DNA from: Rhodoplanes sp963712435
GTDB lineage: Bacteria; Pseudomonadota; Alphaproteobacteria; Rhizobiales; Xanthobacteraceae
Direction: 5' to 3'
DNA length: 64,000 nt
NCBI GenBank assembly: GCA_963712435.1
Contig: CAVQIB010000001.1
Location: 310,001-374,000 of the forward strand
Part shown: positions 1 to 10,029 of the stretch, piece after piece
Numbering within the stretch: the first letter of the stretch is position 1
How the letters are laid out: each line of letters starts with the position of its first letter
Program-made: the position numbers and the translations under genes
The notes under the pieces: model-generated
What the model saw: only the letters and a program-made list of their open reading frames with translations
Databases searched by the model: none
What the model was told of the DNA's origin: nothing

Positions 1-1195
1 CGCCCGCTCCGTCGTCTCGCCGGCCTCGACCGTGCGCACGACCGTATCCCAGCTGTGGTCGTCGGCATTGGCGATGACCGTCGTCCGGTAACGCCGGGGC
101 GAAGCGGGAAGAATGCGGGCGAGCGCGGCGGCGGCGCTCGGACGCAGCAGCGGGCCGAATTTCACGGTGCGGTTGACGTCGAACAAGACGAGTTCGCTGC
201 CATTCGCCGGCAGACGCGCATAGAGCGCCGACACGATCGCCGGCGTCGACACGGTGAAGTCCATGACGGACTGGAACGTCAGGATCGGGGGAAGACGAGC
301 GAGCCTGCCTTCCCGCTCGTAGCACGCCATCTGGCCTTGAAGGACCTGGGTCAGGCGGAACGATTGGCGAGCGCCATTGACCGGAAAAGAGTTGTACTTG
401 AATGGATTGAACTCGGGGACGCGCGCGAGCCAGGCGGACTTTGCGAACGCGGGCAGCAGCGCCGGCAACCCTGCCAACCCCGCAAATCGGGCAAACTCGG
501 TGATCCCGATCATCGGCGAAATAAGCACGAGGCGGTCGGGGCGCGCCAGGGTTTCGTCGCCAATGGCGTCGAGGGCGTATTTCATGGCGAGCGCGCCGCC
601 GTTCGAAAAGCCGATGAGGTGCAACGGGCCGGCGGGCACGCGGCGACGCGCTTCTCTCACCGCGAGCTTCGTCGCCGCCGACCAGTCTTCCCATTCAACA
701 TCCGTCAGGGCGGCCGGCGTCGTGCCGTGAGCAGGCAGCCGGATGGCGAGCGCGACGAATCCATGCTCGCGATAAAGCCGCGCAATATGGCGTAGGCTGT
801 AAGGGGAATCGGTTAGCCCGTGCAGCAGCACGGCGGCGCCGACGGGAGGTCCCGAGGGCTCCAGCACGTAGGACCGGTTCCAGTCGTTCGGAAGCCGCGG
901 CGGATAGACCGGACTGCCCTCGAAGTAGCGATTGATCGGGACCCGATCTTTCGGGCTGAGCTTGCCGGTGACCTCGGCGCGCACCGCGTCGAATGCCTTC
1001 GTCTCGGCCGCGAGATAGCTCTGCCAATCGGCGCGATCGAGCGCCTCCGCGCTCAGTTCTCGCGGGCTGAATGTATGCCATGGCTCGAGCGGAGGCGCCA
1101 CGCTCGGCGTCATAAACGCGCAGCGCAAGCAGGATCACCGCGACCGCGGCGACGATAACGGTGATCCGCTTCGCCCATCGTAAGATCGGCCGCAT
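1..1195 (-). CDS. Alpha/beta hydrolase, membrane-anchored, frame break, 3' end off window
   Basis: Predicted serine hydrolase of the alpha/beta fold; substrate unknown. The N-terminus (start at 1195) has basic residues and one membrane segment (ITVIVAAVAVILLAL), so it is an anchored or exported enzyme. The frame must shift once near 1105 to continue. After that, one open frame runs to the window edge with an oxyanion-type HGLTDSPYSL stretch and a nucleophile elbow GFSNGG near position 610. The C-terminus lies outside the window. A single indel in an otherwise clean gene suggests a sequencing error rather than a pseudogene. The fold is well supported; the specific activity (lipase, esterase or thioesterase) is not. 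Confidence 0.7.
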
Positions 1196-1410
1196 GACGC
1201 GCGCTCGTTCCTGCCGCTTGCGAGGTTAGCTCGGTGATCCAGGTCACGTGGCCTTGAGCACGGCTCAGCACGCCAACCGGATAGATCGCAGACTCTGGCA
1301 TGCTCGCCCTTCGTGGCGCAAGCGAACCTCGTCACCACGGCTTTGTCACACGGCCGACTTGACGCCGCAATCGAGACCCGGAAAATGCTTGCCAGCTCCT
1401 CGGATACGCA

Positions 1411-2436
1411 ATGACCTTCACCCGCGATCCTGTTCTCGTCGACCTCGCCCTGCAGGGGGGCGGTGCGCATGGCGCCTTCACCTGGGGTGTTCTGGATCGG
1501 CTCCTGCAGGAACCCTGGCTGGAGATAGACGGCATTTCCGGAACGTCGGCCGGCGCAATGAATGCGGCGGTGCTGGTCGATGGCTACGCCGCGGGCGGGC
1601 CTGAAGGCGCGCGCGCCGCCCTGGAGCGCTTCTGGCGCAGCGTATCCGACGCCGCGAAGTTCAGTCCGTTTCGACGCGGGCCGATCGAGACGCTGTTCGG
1701 CCAATGGACGCTCGACTACTCGCCGGTCTATCTTTTCACGGACATGCTGGCGCGGCTTGTTTCGCCTTACGTCGCCAATCCGGGAGGAGCGAACCCCCTC
1801 AGCCAAATCCTCGCGGACCACCTCGATTTCACCCGCCTGGCGAATGCGCCGATAAAGCTGTTCGTCACGGCGACGAGCGTGCGCACGGGCCAGGGCCGCG
1901 TGTTCCGCAACAAAGACGTCACGCCGGATGTGTTGCTCGCCTCCGCCTGCCTGCCGACCATGTTTCAAGCCATCGACATCGATGGCGAGAGCTATTGGGA
2001 CGGCGGCTACGCGGGCAATCCGACCATCACTCCGCTGGTGCGCGAATGTCGCTCGCGCGACACCATCCTCGTTCAGATCAACCCGGTCGAGCGCGCGACG
2101 ACGCCGCGCACCGCGCGCGACATCCTCAATCGCCTGAACGAAGTCTCCTTCAACGCCGTGCTCCTGAAAGAGCTGCGGATGATTGCGCTGTTGCGCCAGG
2201 TCGCCGACCCTGGACAGTCCGAGGGGGCGCTGTGGGCGGGCATGCGCATTCACCGGATCGCAAGTGATGACATGGCGAAGCTTGGAGCTTCGTCCAAGCT
2301 GATCGCGGAGTGGGCGTTCTTCTGCAAGCTGCGCGACTACGGACGGGCGGCGGCGGAAGCCTTCCTCGAGACGCATATCGGCGATCTCGGACAACGCTCC
2401 ACCCTTGATCTCGATGTGTTGTCGAAGAGCGTCTGA
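1411..2436 (+). CDS. Patatin-like phospholipase
   Basis: Predicted lipid acyl hydrolase using the patatin Ser-Asp dyad. The 341-residue product has the glycine-rich oxyanion loop GGGAHGA at about 16-21, the nucleophile motif GTSAG with Ser46, and the DGG motif with Asp197 in WDGGYAGNP. All three are needed for catalysis and all are present. Length and motif spacing fit the bacterial RssA/patatin group. There is no clear signal peptide. It stands alone on the plus strand and converges with a gene fragment on the minus strand. The substrate cannot be told from sequence. Confidence 0.88.
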   Translation: MTFTRDPVLVDLALQGGGAHGAFTWGVLDRLLQEPWLEIDGISGTSAGAMNAAVLVDGYAAGGPEGARAALERFWRSVSDAAKFSPFRRGPIETLFGQWTLDYSPVYLFTDMLARLVSPYVANPGGANPLSQILADHLDFTRLANAPIKLFVTATSVRTGQGRVFRNKDVTPDVLLASACLPTMFQAIDIDGESYWDGGYAGNPTITPLVRECRSRDTILVQINPVERATTPRTARDILNRLNEVSFNAVLLKELRMIALLRQVADPGQSEGALWAGMRIHRIASDDMAKLGASSKLIAEWAFFCKLRDYGRAAAEAFLETHIGDLGQRSTLDLDVLSKSV

Positions 2437-2485
2437 CGCCTCGGGGCAGTTTTGGCCGATCTTTCTCCTCGGCGCTCCGCGTTCC

Positions 2486-2731
2486 TCACATCGGCTGCTC
2501 GAAAATCATGGCGATTTGCTTCACCAGCTGGTCGAGCGAATAGAATTTCAGCGCCTGGTCGCGGCCCCAGGCGAGCGGCGCCGTCTCGATGAACATCATG
2601 CGCGCCATGTGGCGGCTGTCCTCCTGCGCCGCTTCGACCCGTTTGCGCCGCCGCGTCTCGTAGAAGCGCAGCGCATAGGAAAGATGCGCCGGCTCGGCGC
2701 GCGACAATTCGTCGGCGAGGACGGCCGCCGG
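2486..2731 (-). pseudogene. 3' remnant resembling an FAD-dependent monooxygenase C-terminus
   Basis: An open stretch of 81 codons follows an in-frame TAG (2732-2734) and has no ATG near its beginning. It reads AAVLADEL, then YETRRRKRVEAAQ, and ends in FEQPM. The A-x-x-LA-x-EL ... YE-x-x-RR-x-x-R pattern is typical of the last third of PF01494-type flavin monooxygenases. The FAD-binding N-terminus and middle are missing, because the upstream 90 bases lead straight into the end of secA. It therefore looks like the surviving tail of a deleted gene. A real small protein starting at the TTG at 2707 is possible but less likely. Confidence 0.4.
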
Positions 2732-2790
2732 CTAGCGGGCGCGCGGACCCCGCTTCAAAAGCGGAAGTTCCCGGTCCACCGTCACGCCGG

Positions 2791-2810
2791 GGGCCGCGTC
2801 GCCGCGGCCC
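2791..2810 (-). terminator. GC hairpin just after secA
   Basis: Perfect 8-bp stem GGGCCGCG / CGCGGCCC with a four-base loop, 10 bases beyond the secA stop codon. No T-run follows on the secA strand, so it is at best a weak or Rho-assisted terminator or an mRNA 3' stabiliser. Confidence 0.3.
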
Positions 2811-2820
2811 TCGCCGCGCC

Positions 2821-5630
2821 TTACGCGTATTTCCCGTGGCAGTGCTTGTATTTCTTGCCGGAGCCGCAGGGGCAGGCCTCGTTGCGGCCGACCTTGCCCC
2901 AGGTCGCGGGGTTTGCCGGGTCGCGCGCGGCGGCGCGCGCAGCGGCGGCGCCCTCGTTGCGGCCCTCGGGGCCGAAGCTCACGTCGACCGAAGCGAACTC
3001 GTCGTCGCCGGTCGCGGGATCGAGATGGTGCGCCTCCATATACGGCAGGCTCTGCTCCTCCGGCGCCGGCTGCTGCATGATCTCGACCCGCATCAGCTGG
3101 GAGGTGACCGCCTCGCGCAGGTTCTGGCTCATCGCCTCGAACAGGTTGAAGGCTTCCGCCTTGTACTCGTTCAAGGGGTCGCGCTGGCCATAGCCGCGCA
3201 GCCCGATCACGTTGCGCAGATGATCGAGCATCACGAGATGCTCGCGCCACAGATGGTCGAGCGACTGCAGAAGGATCGACTTCTCGACATAGCGGATCAC
3301 CTCCGGGCCCCATTGGGCGACCTTCGCCGCCATGTGCTCGTCGGCGCTCCGCTCGACCCGCGCGATCAGCTCCTCGTCGGCGATGCCTTCTTCCTTCGCC
3401 CATTCGTCGACCGGAAGGTCGAGGCCGAGCACGCGCTTGAGCTCCTCCTTCAGCCCGGCCGTGTCCCACTGCTCCGGATAGGCGTTCTCCGGAACGTGCT
3501 TGCCGACCAGTTCGTCGACGACCGAACGGCGCATGTCGGCCACGATCTCCGGCGCCGACTCCTCGCCCATCCATTCGATGCGCTGCTCGAAGATGACCTT
3601 GCGCTGATCGTTCATCACGTTGTCGAACTTCAGCAAGTTCTTGCGGATGTCGAAGTTGCGCGCCTCGACTTTCTGCTGCGCCTTCTCCAGCGCCTTGTTG
3701 ATCCAGGGATGAATGATCGCCTCGTCCTCCTTGAGGCCGAGCTTCTGCAGCATCCCGTCGAGCTTGTTGGAGCCGAAGATGCGCATCAGGTCGTCTTCGA
3801 GCGACAGGAAGAACTTCGAGCGGCCGGGATCGCCCTGGCGGCCCGAGCGGCCGCGGAGCTGATTGTCGATGCGCCGCGATTCGTGCCGCTCGGTGCCGAG
3901 CACGAACAGGCCGCCCGCGCCGAGCGCCTTTTCCTTCAGGCGCGCGACCTGCTCGCGGATCACGTCGGCGCGCGGATCGCGCACGCGCTCGCGCGGATCC
4001 TCGATGTCGGCAAGCTCCTGGCGGATGCGCATATCGGCATTGCCGCCGAGCTGGATGTCGGTGCCGCGGCCGGCCATGTTGGTCGCGATGGTGATCGCGC
4101 CGGGCACGCCCGCTTGCGAGACGATATAGGCTTCCTGCTCGTGGTAGCGCGCGTTGAGGATGGCGAACACCTTGGTCTTGGAGGCGCCCTCGTCCCCGGA
4201 ATAGAGCGCGGCGAAGGCGTTGGGATCGGTGAAGTCGTGCGCCTCCCAGCCCCGCTCGCGCAGCATGTCGGCGAGCTGCTCGGATTTCTCGATCGACGTC
4301 GTGCCCACCAGCATCGGCTGGCCGCGCTGCTTGCAGTCTTCGATCAGCGTGATGATCGCCCGGTATTTCTCCGCCGCCGTGCGATAGACCTCGTCATCCT
4401 CGTCGAGGCGGACCATGGGCAGATTGGTCGGGATGTCGAGCACTTCGAGATTGTAGATGTCGAGGAACTCGTCGGCTTCGGTGAGGGCCGTGCCGGTCAT
4501 GCCGGCGAGCTTCTCGTACATGCGGAAATAGTTCTGGAAGGTGATCGAGGCGAGCGTCTGGTTCTCCGGCTGGATCGGCTGGCGCTCCTTCGCCTCCAAG
4601 CGCCTGATGCAGCCCGTCGGAATAGCGCCGCCCCGGCATCATGCGCCCGGTGAACTCGTCGATGAGGATGACCTCGCCGTTGCGCACGATGTAGTCCTTG
4701 TCGCGCTGGAACAGCTTGTGCGCGCGCAGCCCCTGGTTGACGTGATGCACGACGGAGACATTCTCGATGTCGTAGAGGGAGTCCGTCTTGAGCTGGCCGG
4801 CATTGCGGAGCAGCTGCTCCATCTTCTCCATGCCCGCCTCGGTCATGGCGACGGTGCGCTGCTTCTCGTCCACCTCGTAATCGGACTTGTCGAGCTTCGG
4901 GATGAACTCGTCGATCGTGTTGTAGAATTCCGAGCGGTCGTCGAGCGGGCCGGAAATGATCAGCGGCGTGCGCGCTTCGTCGATGAGAATGGAGTCGACC
5001 TCGTCGACGATCGCGTAGATATGGCCGCGCTGGACCATGTCCTCGAGCCGGTACTTCATGTTGTCGCGCAGATAGTCGAAGCCGAGCTCGTTGTTGGTGC
5101 CGTAGGTCACGTCGCAGTCATAGGCCGGCCTTGCGCTGCTCGTCGTCGAGCCCGTGCACGATCACGCCCACGGTGAGGCCGAGGAATCTGTAGATCTCGC
5201 CCATCCACTCGGAGTCGCGCTTGGCGAGATAGTCGTTGACCGTCACCACATGCACGCCGCGGCCGGCGAGCGCGTTGAGATACACCGGCAAGGTGGCGAC
5301 CAGCGTCTTGCCTTCGCCGGTCTTCATCTCGGAGATCCGGCCCTCGTGCAGGACCATGCCGCCGATCAGCTGGACATCGAAATGGCGCTGGCCGAGCGTG
5401 CGCTTGGCGGCCTCGCGCACGGTCGCGAAGGCCGGAACCAACAGATCGTCGAGCGTCTTGCCGTCGGCCAGTTCCTTGCGGAACGCCTCCGTCCGCGCCC
5501 GCAGCTGCTCGTCCGAGAGCGCTGCGAGCTCCGGTTCGAGCGCATTGATGGCGGCGACCCGGGGCCGGTAGGCGCGGATGCGCCGATCATTTGATGAGCC
5601 GAAAATCTTGCGGGCGACAGCGCCGAACAT
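2821..5630 (-). CDS. secA: Preprotein translocase ATPase SecA (two frame breaks)
   Basis: ATPase motor that drives unfolded proteins through SecYEG at the inner membrane. The start is MFGAVARKIFG at 5630, which places the Walker A motif GEGKT at residues 105-109. The helicase-like core, the preprotein cross-linking and scaffold regions, and a C-terminal zinc site CPCGSGKKYKHCHGKYA follow; that tail binds SecB and lipids. Reading it through needs two corrections. One is at about 5127, where GGCCGGCC appears in place of GGCGGCC. The other is near 4598, an extra base in the codons for QAL/EAKERQ. Corrected length is about 935 residues, normal for the family. Since secA is essential, these are almost certainly sequence errors. 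Confidence 0.96.
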
Positions 5631-5940
5631 GCCGGGGTCCTTTCCTTGTCCGGCTCGACGGATCACGCGCTGCCCGGGAGGCGCGCGCGGCCGGCGTTTC
5701 GTCCAAACACATCCCGGTCAAGACGTGCTTTTCGGGTCAAGGAGGCCAAATGTCGACGTCCGACGGAGGCACCGGCGAGCCGCCGAGAGATAGGGGGGGG
5801 TCCAGGCCTTGTCAATTGGCGCTTGCCGCAATCATGCCGCGCTTCGCGCCTAGGGCACCAGGGCTGTCGCCAAGCCGGCGCTTCTATGCAATAGATGCGT
5901 ATTCCTCCCGATCAGGCAAGAACCTCGTCAAGGATCCGCG
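5631..5940. other. Divergent intergenic region secA / ppiC
   Basis: 310 bases between two divergent genes. No plausible small gene, RNA or strong palindrome was recognised; it should hold the promoters of both genes. A run of eight G lies near 5812-5819. Confidence 0.5.
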
Positions 5941-7009
5941 ATGACCCCGCCGTCCCTCCCCCTGTATCCGCAGCCCGTCGGCGCGACGCGCCGGCGCATC
6001 GGCGTCAGCGCGGCCCTCGCGCTCGCAATTTCCCTTGCCGCGAACGGCGCTGCGCCGGCGCAAACCCCCGCGACGAAACCGCCCGCGACGAAACCCCCGG
6101 CGGCGCAGGCTCCGGCCGCGCAAGCCCCGGCGGCGCAAGCTCCAGCGGCGCAAGCTCCGGCCGCGCAAGCTCCGGCCGCGCAAGCTCCGGCCGCGGCCGC
6201 GGCCGACCCGGTGGTCGCCAAGGTCAATGGGGCCGACATTCGGCAAAGCGATCTCGCGCTCGCGGAGGAGGATGTCGGACAGAACATTCCGGCCGGGACG
6301 CCGGAGGCCAAGCGCGACTGGCTGATCAATTACGTCGCCGACATGCTTGTCCTTGCGCGCTACGCGGAGGCCAACAAGGTCCCCGACGGCGCCGACTTCA
6401 AGCGGCGGCTGACCTATCTCCGCGACAAGGCTTTGATGGAATCGGTGCTGCGCGATTCCGGCAAGGCGGCGCTCACGAACGAGGCGATGCGCGCCGTCTA
6501 TGACGAGGCGGTCAAGCAGATGGCCGACGAGCAGGAAGTGCGCGCCCGGCACATCCTGTTCCGCGTCGCCGACGCCAACGACCAGAACGCCAGCAAGGAC
6601 GCCGAAACCAAGGCCAAGGCGACGCTCGCGCGGATCAAGAAGGGCGAGGACTTCGCCACCCTCGCCAAGGACCTCACGGACGACCCTCCGGGCAAGCAGG
6701 ACGGCGGCGATCTCGGCTACTTCACCAAGGACCAGATGGTCCCGGAGTTCTCCGAGGTCGCGTTCAAGCTCGACAAGGGCCAGATCTCCGACCCGATCAA
6801 GACGCCGTTCGGCTGGCACATCATCAAGATCGAGGACAAGCGCAAGCGCCAGGCGCCCGACGTTCGATCAGGTGAAGGACCAGATCGAAACCTTCGTCAC
6901 GCGCAAGGCGCAGATCGACCTCCTCAACAAGCTGCGCAACGACGCAAAGATCGAGCGCCTGGACAAGCCGGACGCCGAGAAACCGGCGGCCGAGCCGAAG
7001 AAGAATTGA
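5941..7009 (+). CDS. Periplasmic parvulin-type peptidyl-prolyl isomerase (one frame break)
   Basis: Folding catalyst for exported or outer-membrane proteins, of the SurA/PrsA/PpiC type. The protein begins with a signal peptide (RRRIGVSAALALAISLAANG ending near AQT). An Ala/Pro/Gln linker of eight five-residue repeats follows. Then come an N-terminal chaperone-like helical part (DPVVAKVNGADIRQSDLALA) and one parvulin domain (RARHILFRVA ... GGDLGYFTKDQMVPEFSEVA ... TPFGWHIIKI). A frame change at about 6859 (CCC for CC) is needed to reach the true end PAAEPKKN at 7009. It is divergent from secA, so the secretion motor and a periplasmic foldase share a promoter region. Confidence 0.9.
6073..6192 (+). 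repeat. 15-bp tandem repeat inside the isomerase gene
   Basis: Eight in-frame 15-bp units: two encode TKPPA and six (6103-6192) encode AQAPA permutations. Several neighbouring units are identical at the DNA level, so copy number could change by slippage without breaking the frame. The repeat forms the flexible linker between signal peptide and chaperone domain. Confidence 0.85.
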
Positions 7010-7028
7010 TCGAGGCGGCGCCGGCCAA

Positions 7029-7052
7029 GGAGAGGCGAGGTTTTGCCTCTCC
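7029..7052 (+). terminator. Hairpin after the prolyl isomerase gene
   Basis: 8-bp perfect stem GGAGAGGC / GCCTCTCC with loop GAGGTTTT, 20 bases past the stop codon. It lacks a T-tract after the stem, so it is a probable rather than classical terminator. It also borders a GGAGGGTCGG-type extragenic repeat. Confidence 0.4.
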
Positions 7053-7205
7053 CAAAGGAGGGTCGGCCAACACCGCCTGAACGGGAATGCGAGCGGGGCG
7101 CGGTTGCTGGTCTCATCGGCCGGCGCCCCCTCGCCCGGGTTCTTCGCTTCGCTCCAAATCCGACCTCTCTCCGCCGGGGAGGGCTAACCCAAGTCGGCTG
7201 ACGTC

Positions 7206-8451
7206 ATGACGAGCCCAGTGTCTCCGCTTGCCCCCCGCACTTCCCGGACATGCCCGACATTCCCGGCGTCCGCCTCGCGACCGCGGCGGCCGGCATCCGG
7301 TATCCGGGGCGCACCGATGTGCTGCTCGTCTTGTTCGACCCCGGCACGACCGTCGGCCGGCGTCTTCACGCGCTCGAAGTGCCCGTCCGCGCCGGTCGAC
7401 TGGTGTCGCGCGCGGCTCAAGCCGGGCGGCGCGCGGGCCCTCGTGGTCAATTCCGGCAATGCCAATGCCTTCACCGGCAAGGCGGGACGCGAGGCGGCGA
7501 AGCTCACGGCGGAGATCACCGCGGCCGCGGCGGAATGCCGGCCGGACGAGGTCTTTCTCGCCTCGACGGGGGTCATCGGCGAGCCGCTCGATGCGCGCAA
7601 GTTCGGCCGGCGTGATGGACCATCTGGTCCAGTCGGCGCGCGCGCCGGCCAATGGCACGCGGCGGCGAAGGCGATCATGACGACGGACACCTTTCCCAAA
7701 GGCGCCGCAGCCGTCGTGCGGCTCGGCAATGTCCCCGTCACGATCTGCGGCATCGCCAAGGGCGCCGGCATGATCGCGCCCGACATGGGGACGATGCTCG
7801 CCTTCGTGTTCACCGATGCGCCGATCGCTCAGCCGGTGCTGCAGAGCCTCGTTGCGCGCGGGGTCGAGGACACGTTCAACGCCGTCACCATCGACGGCGA
7901 CACCTCGACCTCCGACACGCTGCTCGCCTTTGCGACGGGCGCGGCGGCGGCGCGCGGCGTGCCCAAGATCGCGCGGCCGGGCGACGCCAGGCTCGCGCCC
8001 TTCCGCAAGGCCTTCAACGCCGTGCTGGCGAATCTCGCCGAGCAGGTCGCGCGCGACGGCGAGGGCGCGCGCAAGCTTGTCGAGGTGATCGTCGAGGGCG
8101 CCGCGTCGAAGCGCGCGGCGCGCCGCGTGGCGCTGTCGATCGCGAACTCCCCGCTGGTGAAGACCGCGATCGCCGGCGAGGACGCGAACTGGGGTCGGGT
8201 CGTGATGGCGGTCGGCAAGGCGGGCGAGCGCGGCCGATCGCGACAAGCTGTCGATCTGGTTCGGCGGCATCCGCGTCGCCCACAAGGGCGAGCGCGATCC
8301 CGGCTACGACGAAGCCGCGGTCTCGCAGACGATGAAGCGCCCGGAAATCGAACTCAGGGTCAATCTCGGACTCGGCAAGGGCCGCGACCGGGTGCTCACC
8401 TGCGACCTCACCAAGGACTATGTGGCGATCAACGGCGATTATCGAAGCTAA
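7206..8451 (+). CDS. argJ: Glutamate N-acetyltransferase / ornithine acetyltransferase ArgJ (about five frame breaks)
   Basis: Moves the acetyl group from N-acetylornithine to glutamate in cyclic arginine biosynthesis; the proenzyme cleaves itself into two chains. Family landmarks are VVNSGNANAFTG, FLASTGVIGEPLD, AAAKAIMTTDTFPK, and the self-cleavage site KGAGMIAPDMGTMLAF with its catalytic Thr. Further landmarks are VTIDGDTSTSDTLLAF, SPLVKTAIAGEDANWGR and the C-terminal YVAINGDYRS. Frame changes are needed near 7241, 7352, 7606, 7653 and 8238. At 7352 and 7606 an extra G turns GCCGGC into GGCCGGC. Corrected length is about 415 residues, as expected. With every landmark intact, the breaks look like read errors. 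Confidence 0.92.
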
Positions 8452-8455
8452 GCAT

Positions 8456-8570
8456 TATGACTTCGAGTTGGATCGCTCCGCTGTCAGTGGTCATGCCCCG
8501 CGGAGGCGGGGCATCCAGTAATCACGGACGAGTTGTGTTTACTGGATCGCCCGCTTCCGCGGGCGATGAC
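8456..8570. repeat. REP-like composite palindrome, copy A
   Basis: Two hairpins bracket a spacer. The first is TGCCCCGC-ggag-GCGGGGCA and the second is TCGCCCGC-ttcc-GCGGGCGA, with outward arms ATCCAGTA and TACTGGAT. About 35 bases of upstream sequence (TTCGAGTTGGATCG...) are also shared with copy B at 12628-12744. It lies between argJ and the NUDIX gene. Confidence 0.85.
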
Positions 8571-8599
8571 GAAGCGAGTGCACGATTGCGGGGCGCCGC

Positions 8600-9005
8600 G
8601 TGAGGCTCGTCCTTGTCGCCGCCTGCGCCCTCATCGACGCCGACGGGCGCGTGCTGATCGCGCAACGCCCGCCGGGCCGGCCGATGGCCGGCCTGTGGGA
8701 GTTTCCCGGCGGCAAGGTCGAGCCGGGCGAGGCGCCGGAGCAGACGCTTATTCGGGAACTCAACGAGGAACTCGGGATCGTGGTGCGCGAGCCGTGCCTC
8801 GCGCCGCTCACCTTCGCGAGCCACGCCTATGCGGACTTCCACCTCTTGATGCCGCTTTATGTCTGCCGCCGCTGGGAAGGCATCGCCGTTGCGCAGGGAG
8901 GGCCAGCAATTGGCTTGGGTGCGGCCGCAACACCTGAAGGACTACCCGATGCCGCCGGCCGACCTGCCGCTGATTCCGCACCTGACTGGGCTGCTTCTGG
9001 CCTGA
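8600..9005 (+). CDS. mutT: NUDIX hydrolase, MutT-like (one frame break)
   Basis: Predicted (deoxy)nucleoside triphosphate pyrophosphohydrolase, of the kind that removes 8-oxo-dGTP. The Nudix box starts at GGKVEPGEAPEQTLIRELNE (about residues 37-56) and continues EELG, with the expected G, RE and EExG positions. The GTG start at 8600 gives the usual short strand before the box. A shift near 8898 (an extra G in CAGGGAGGGCC) restores the C-terminus EGQQLAWVRPQHLKDYPMPP, typical of MutT, ending at 9005. About 134 residues. The exact substrate is inferred from the family only. Confidence 0.85.
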
Positions 9006-9035
9006 GGCGGACGCGCGCCCCGCGAAACCAGCGGC

Positions 9036-9976
9036 TTACTTCGGCCGCGCCTTCTCGCCGGCGGAGATTTCACGGGTTCCGAGCGCGTCGGCAAGGCGCG
9101 CTGTGGCGCTGCCCGGCCGCAGCGGCTGCTGCTGGCTTTCATGCGGAGCCCAGCCCGACAGCCAGACGATCTCGAAGGTCGCGCGGAGGCGTCCGTCCGG
9201 GTCGGCGAACCGCTCGCCGTAAATCTCCGCCATCCGCATCAGCGTCGCGCGCCGCAGTGGCGAGCGCCGCGCGCTCCAGCAGCGGATTGCCGGCGCCCAT
9301 GCGCCGAAGATCATGCATCAGCGCGAACGGCGATGGCGTAGCGCACCGTCAGCCGGTCGACGTCGGCGACCGGCAGCGCGAAGCCCGCCCGCTGCAGCAG
9401 CGCGCCGATCTCGCGCATATCGGCGAAGGGCGCGACGCGCGGCGACACTCCGCCCTCGACCTCCGCTTCGGCGGCGGCGAAGCTCTGGCGCAGTTCGGTG
9501 AGCGTCTCCCCGCCGAGCAGCGCGGCAAGAAACAAGCCGTCCGGCTTCAGCGCCCGCCGGATCTGCACGAACGCGCCCGGCAGGTCGTTCACCGTTTGCA
9601 GGCTCAAGCCGGACACCACGAGATCGATCGAGGAGTCCCGCAAGGGCAACGCCTCCTCGTCGGCGACGATGGCGGGCCCGCCCGCCGGCGCGAGCGCATC
9701 CGCGGAAGGAGCGATTGCGAAAAGCGTCGCAATGTTCGCGCTCCCGGCCAGCTTGCGGCCGAGCGCAGACCCGGGCGTTCCCAGGTCGATCGCGATGTCG
9801 AACCGGCGCAGGACGGCGGAGAGCCGATCCGCGGCGTCCTCGGCGACGCGATCAAGGAGAAAGGTCGCCGGTCCGAGCGCGCGCGCGCGCTGCTGACGCC
9901 GTCGCAGCAGGGACCGGTCGAACACGCGGGGAACCGACATTTGCCAGACCAGGTTGCTTTCGCGCAACATAGTCAT
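9036..9976 (-). CDS. SAM-dependent methyltransferase-fold protein, NDUFAF5/BioC-like (two frame breaks)
   Basis: Class I methyltransferase fold. The start MTMLRESNLVWQMSVPRVFD (9976) leads into FDRSLLRRRQQRA, the N-terminal signature shared with the mitochondrial complex I assembly factor NDUFAF5. Motif-like regions IAIDLGTPGSALG and DLVVSGLSLQTVNDLPGAF follow. Shifts near 9330 and 9260 are needed to join the C-terminal part (MRMAEIYGERFAD ... ATFEIVWLSGWAPHESQQQP). The last motif is characteristic of this subgroup in alphaproteobacteria. It is divergent from comF with 53 bases between the starts. By family it could be an arginine hydroxylase or a methyltransferase; sequence alone does not decide. 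Confidence 0.75.
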
Positions 9977-10029
9977 GTCGCCCGGCGACCGCACGGGCTG
10001 ACTGTGGACAAGGCGAGCGCGCGACGCCG

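Noticed and set aside
2836..4653. Long 605-codon open frame on the plus strand
   Set aside because: Antisense of secA; the minus strand carries every SecA motif, and long antisense frames are expected at this GC content.
7206..8451. Programmed frameshifting in argJ
   Set aside because: Breaks occur at several unrelated sites in both directions without slippery heptamers, and other genes show the same; sequencing error is simpler.
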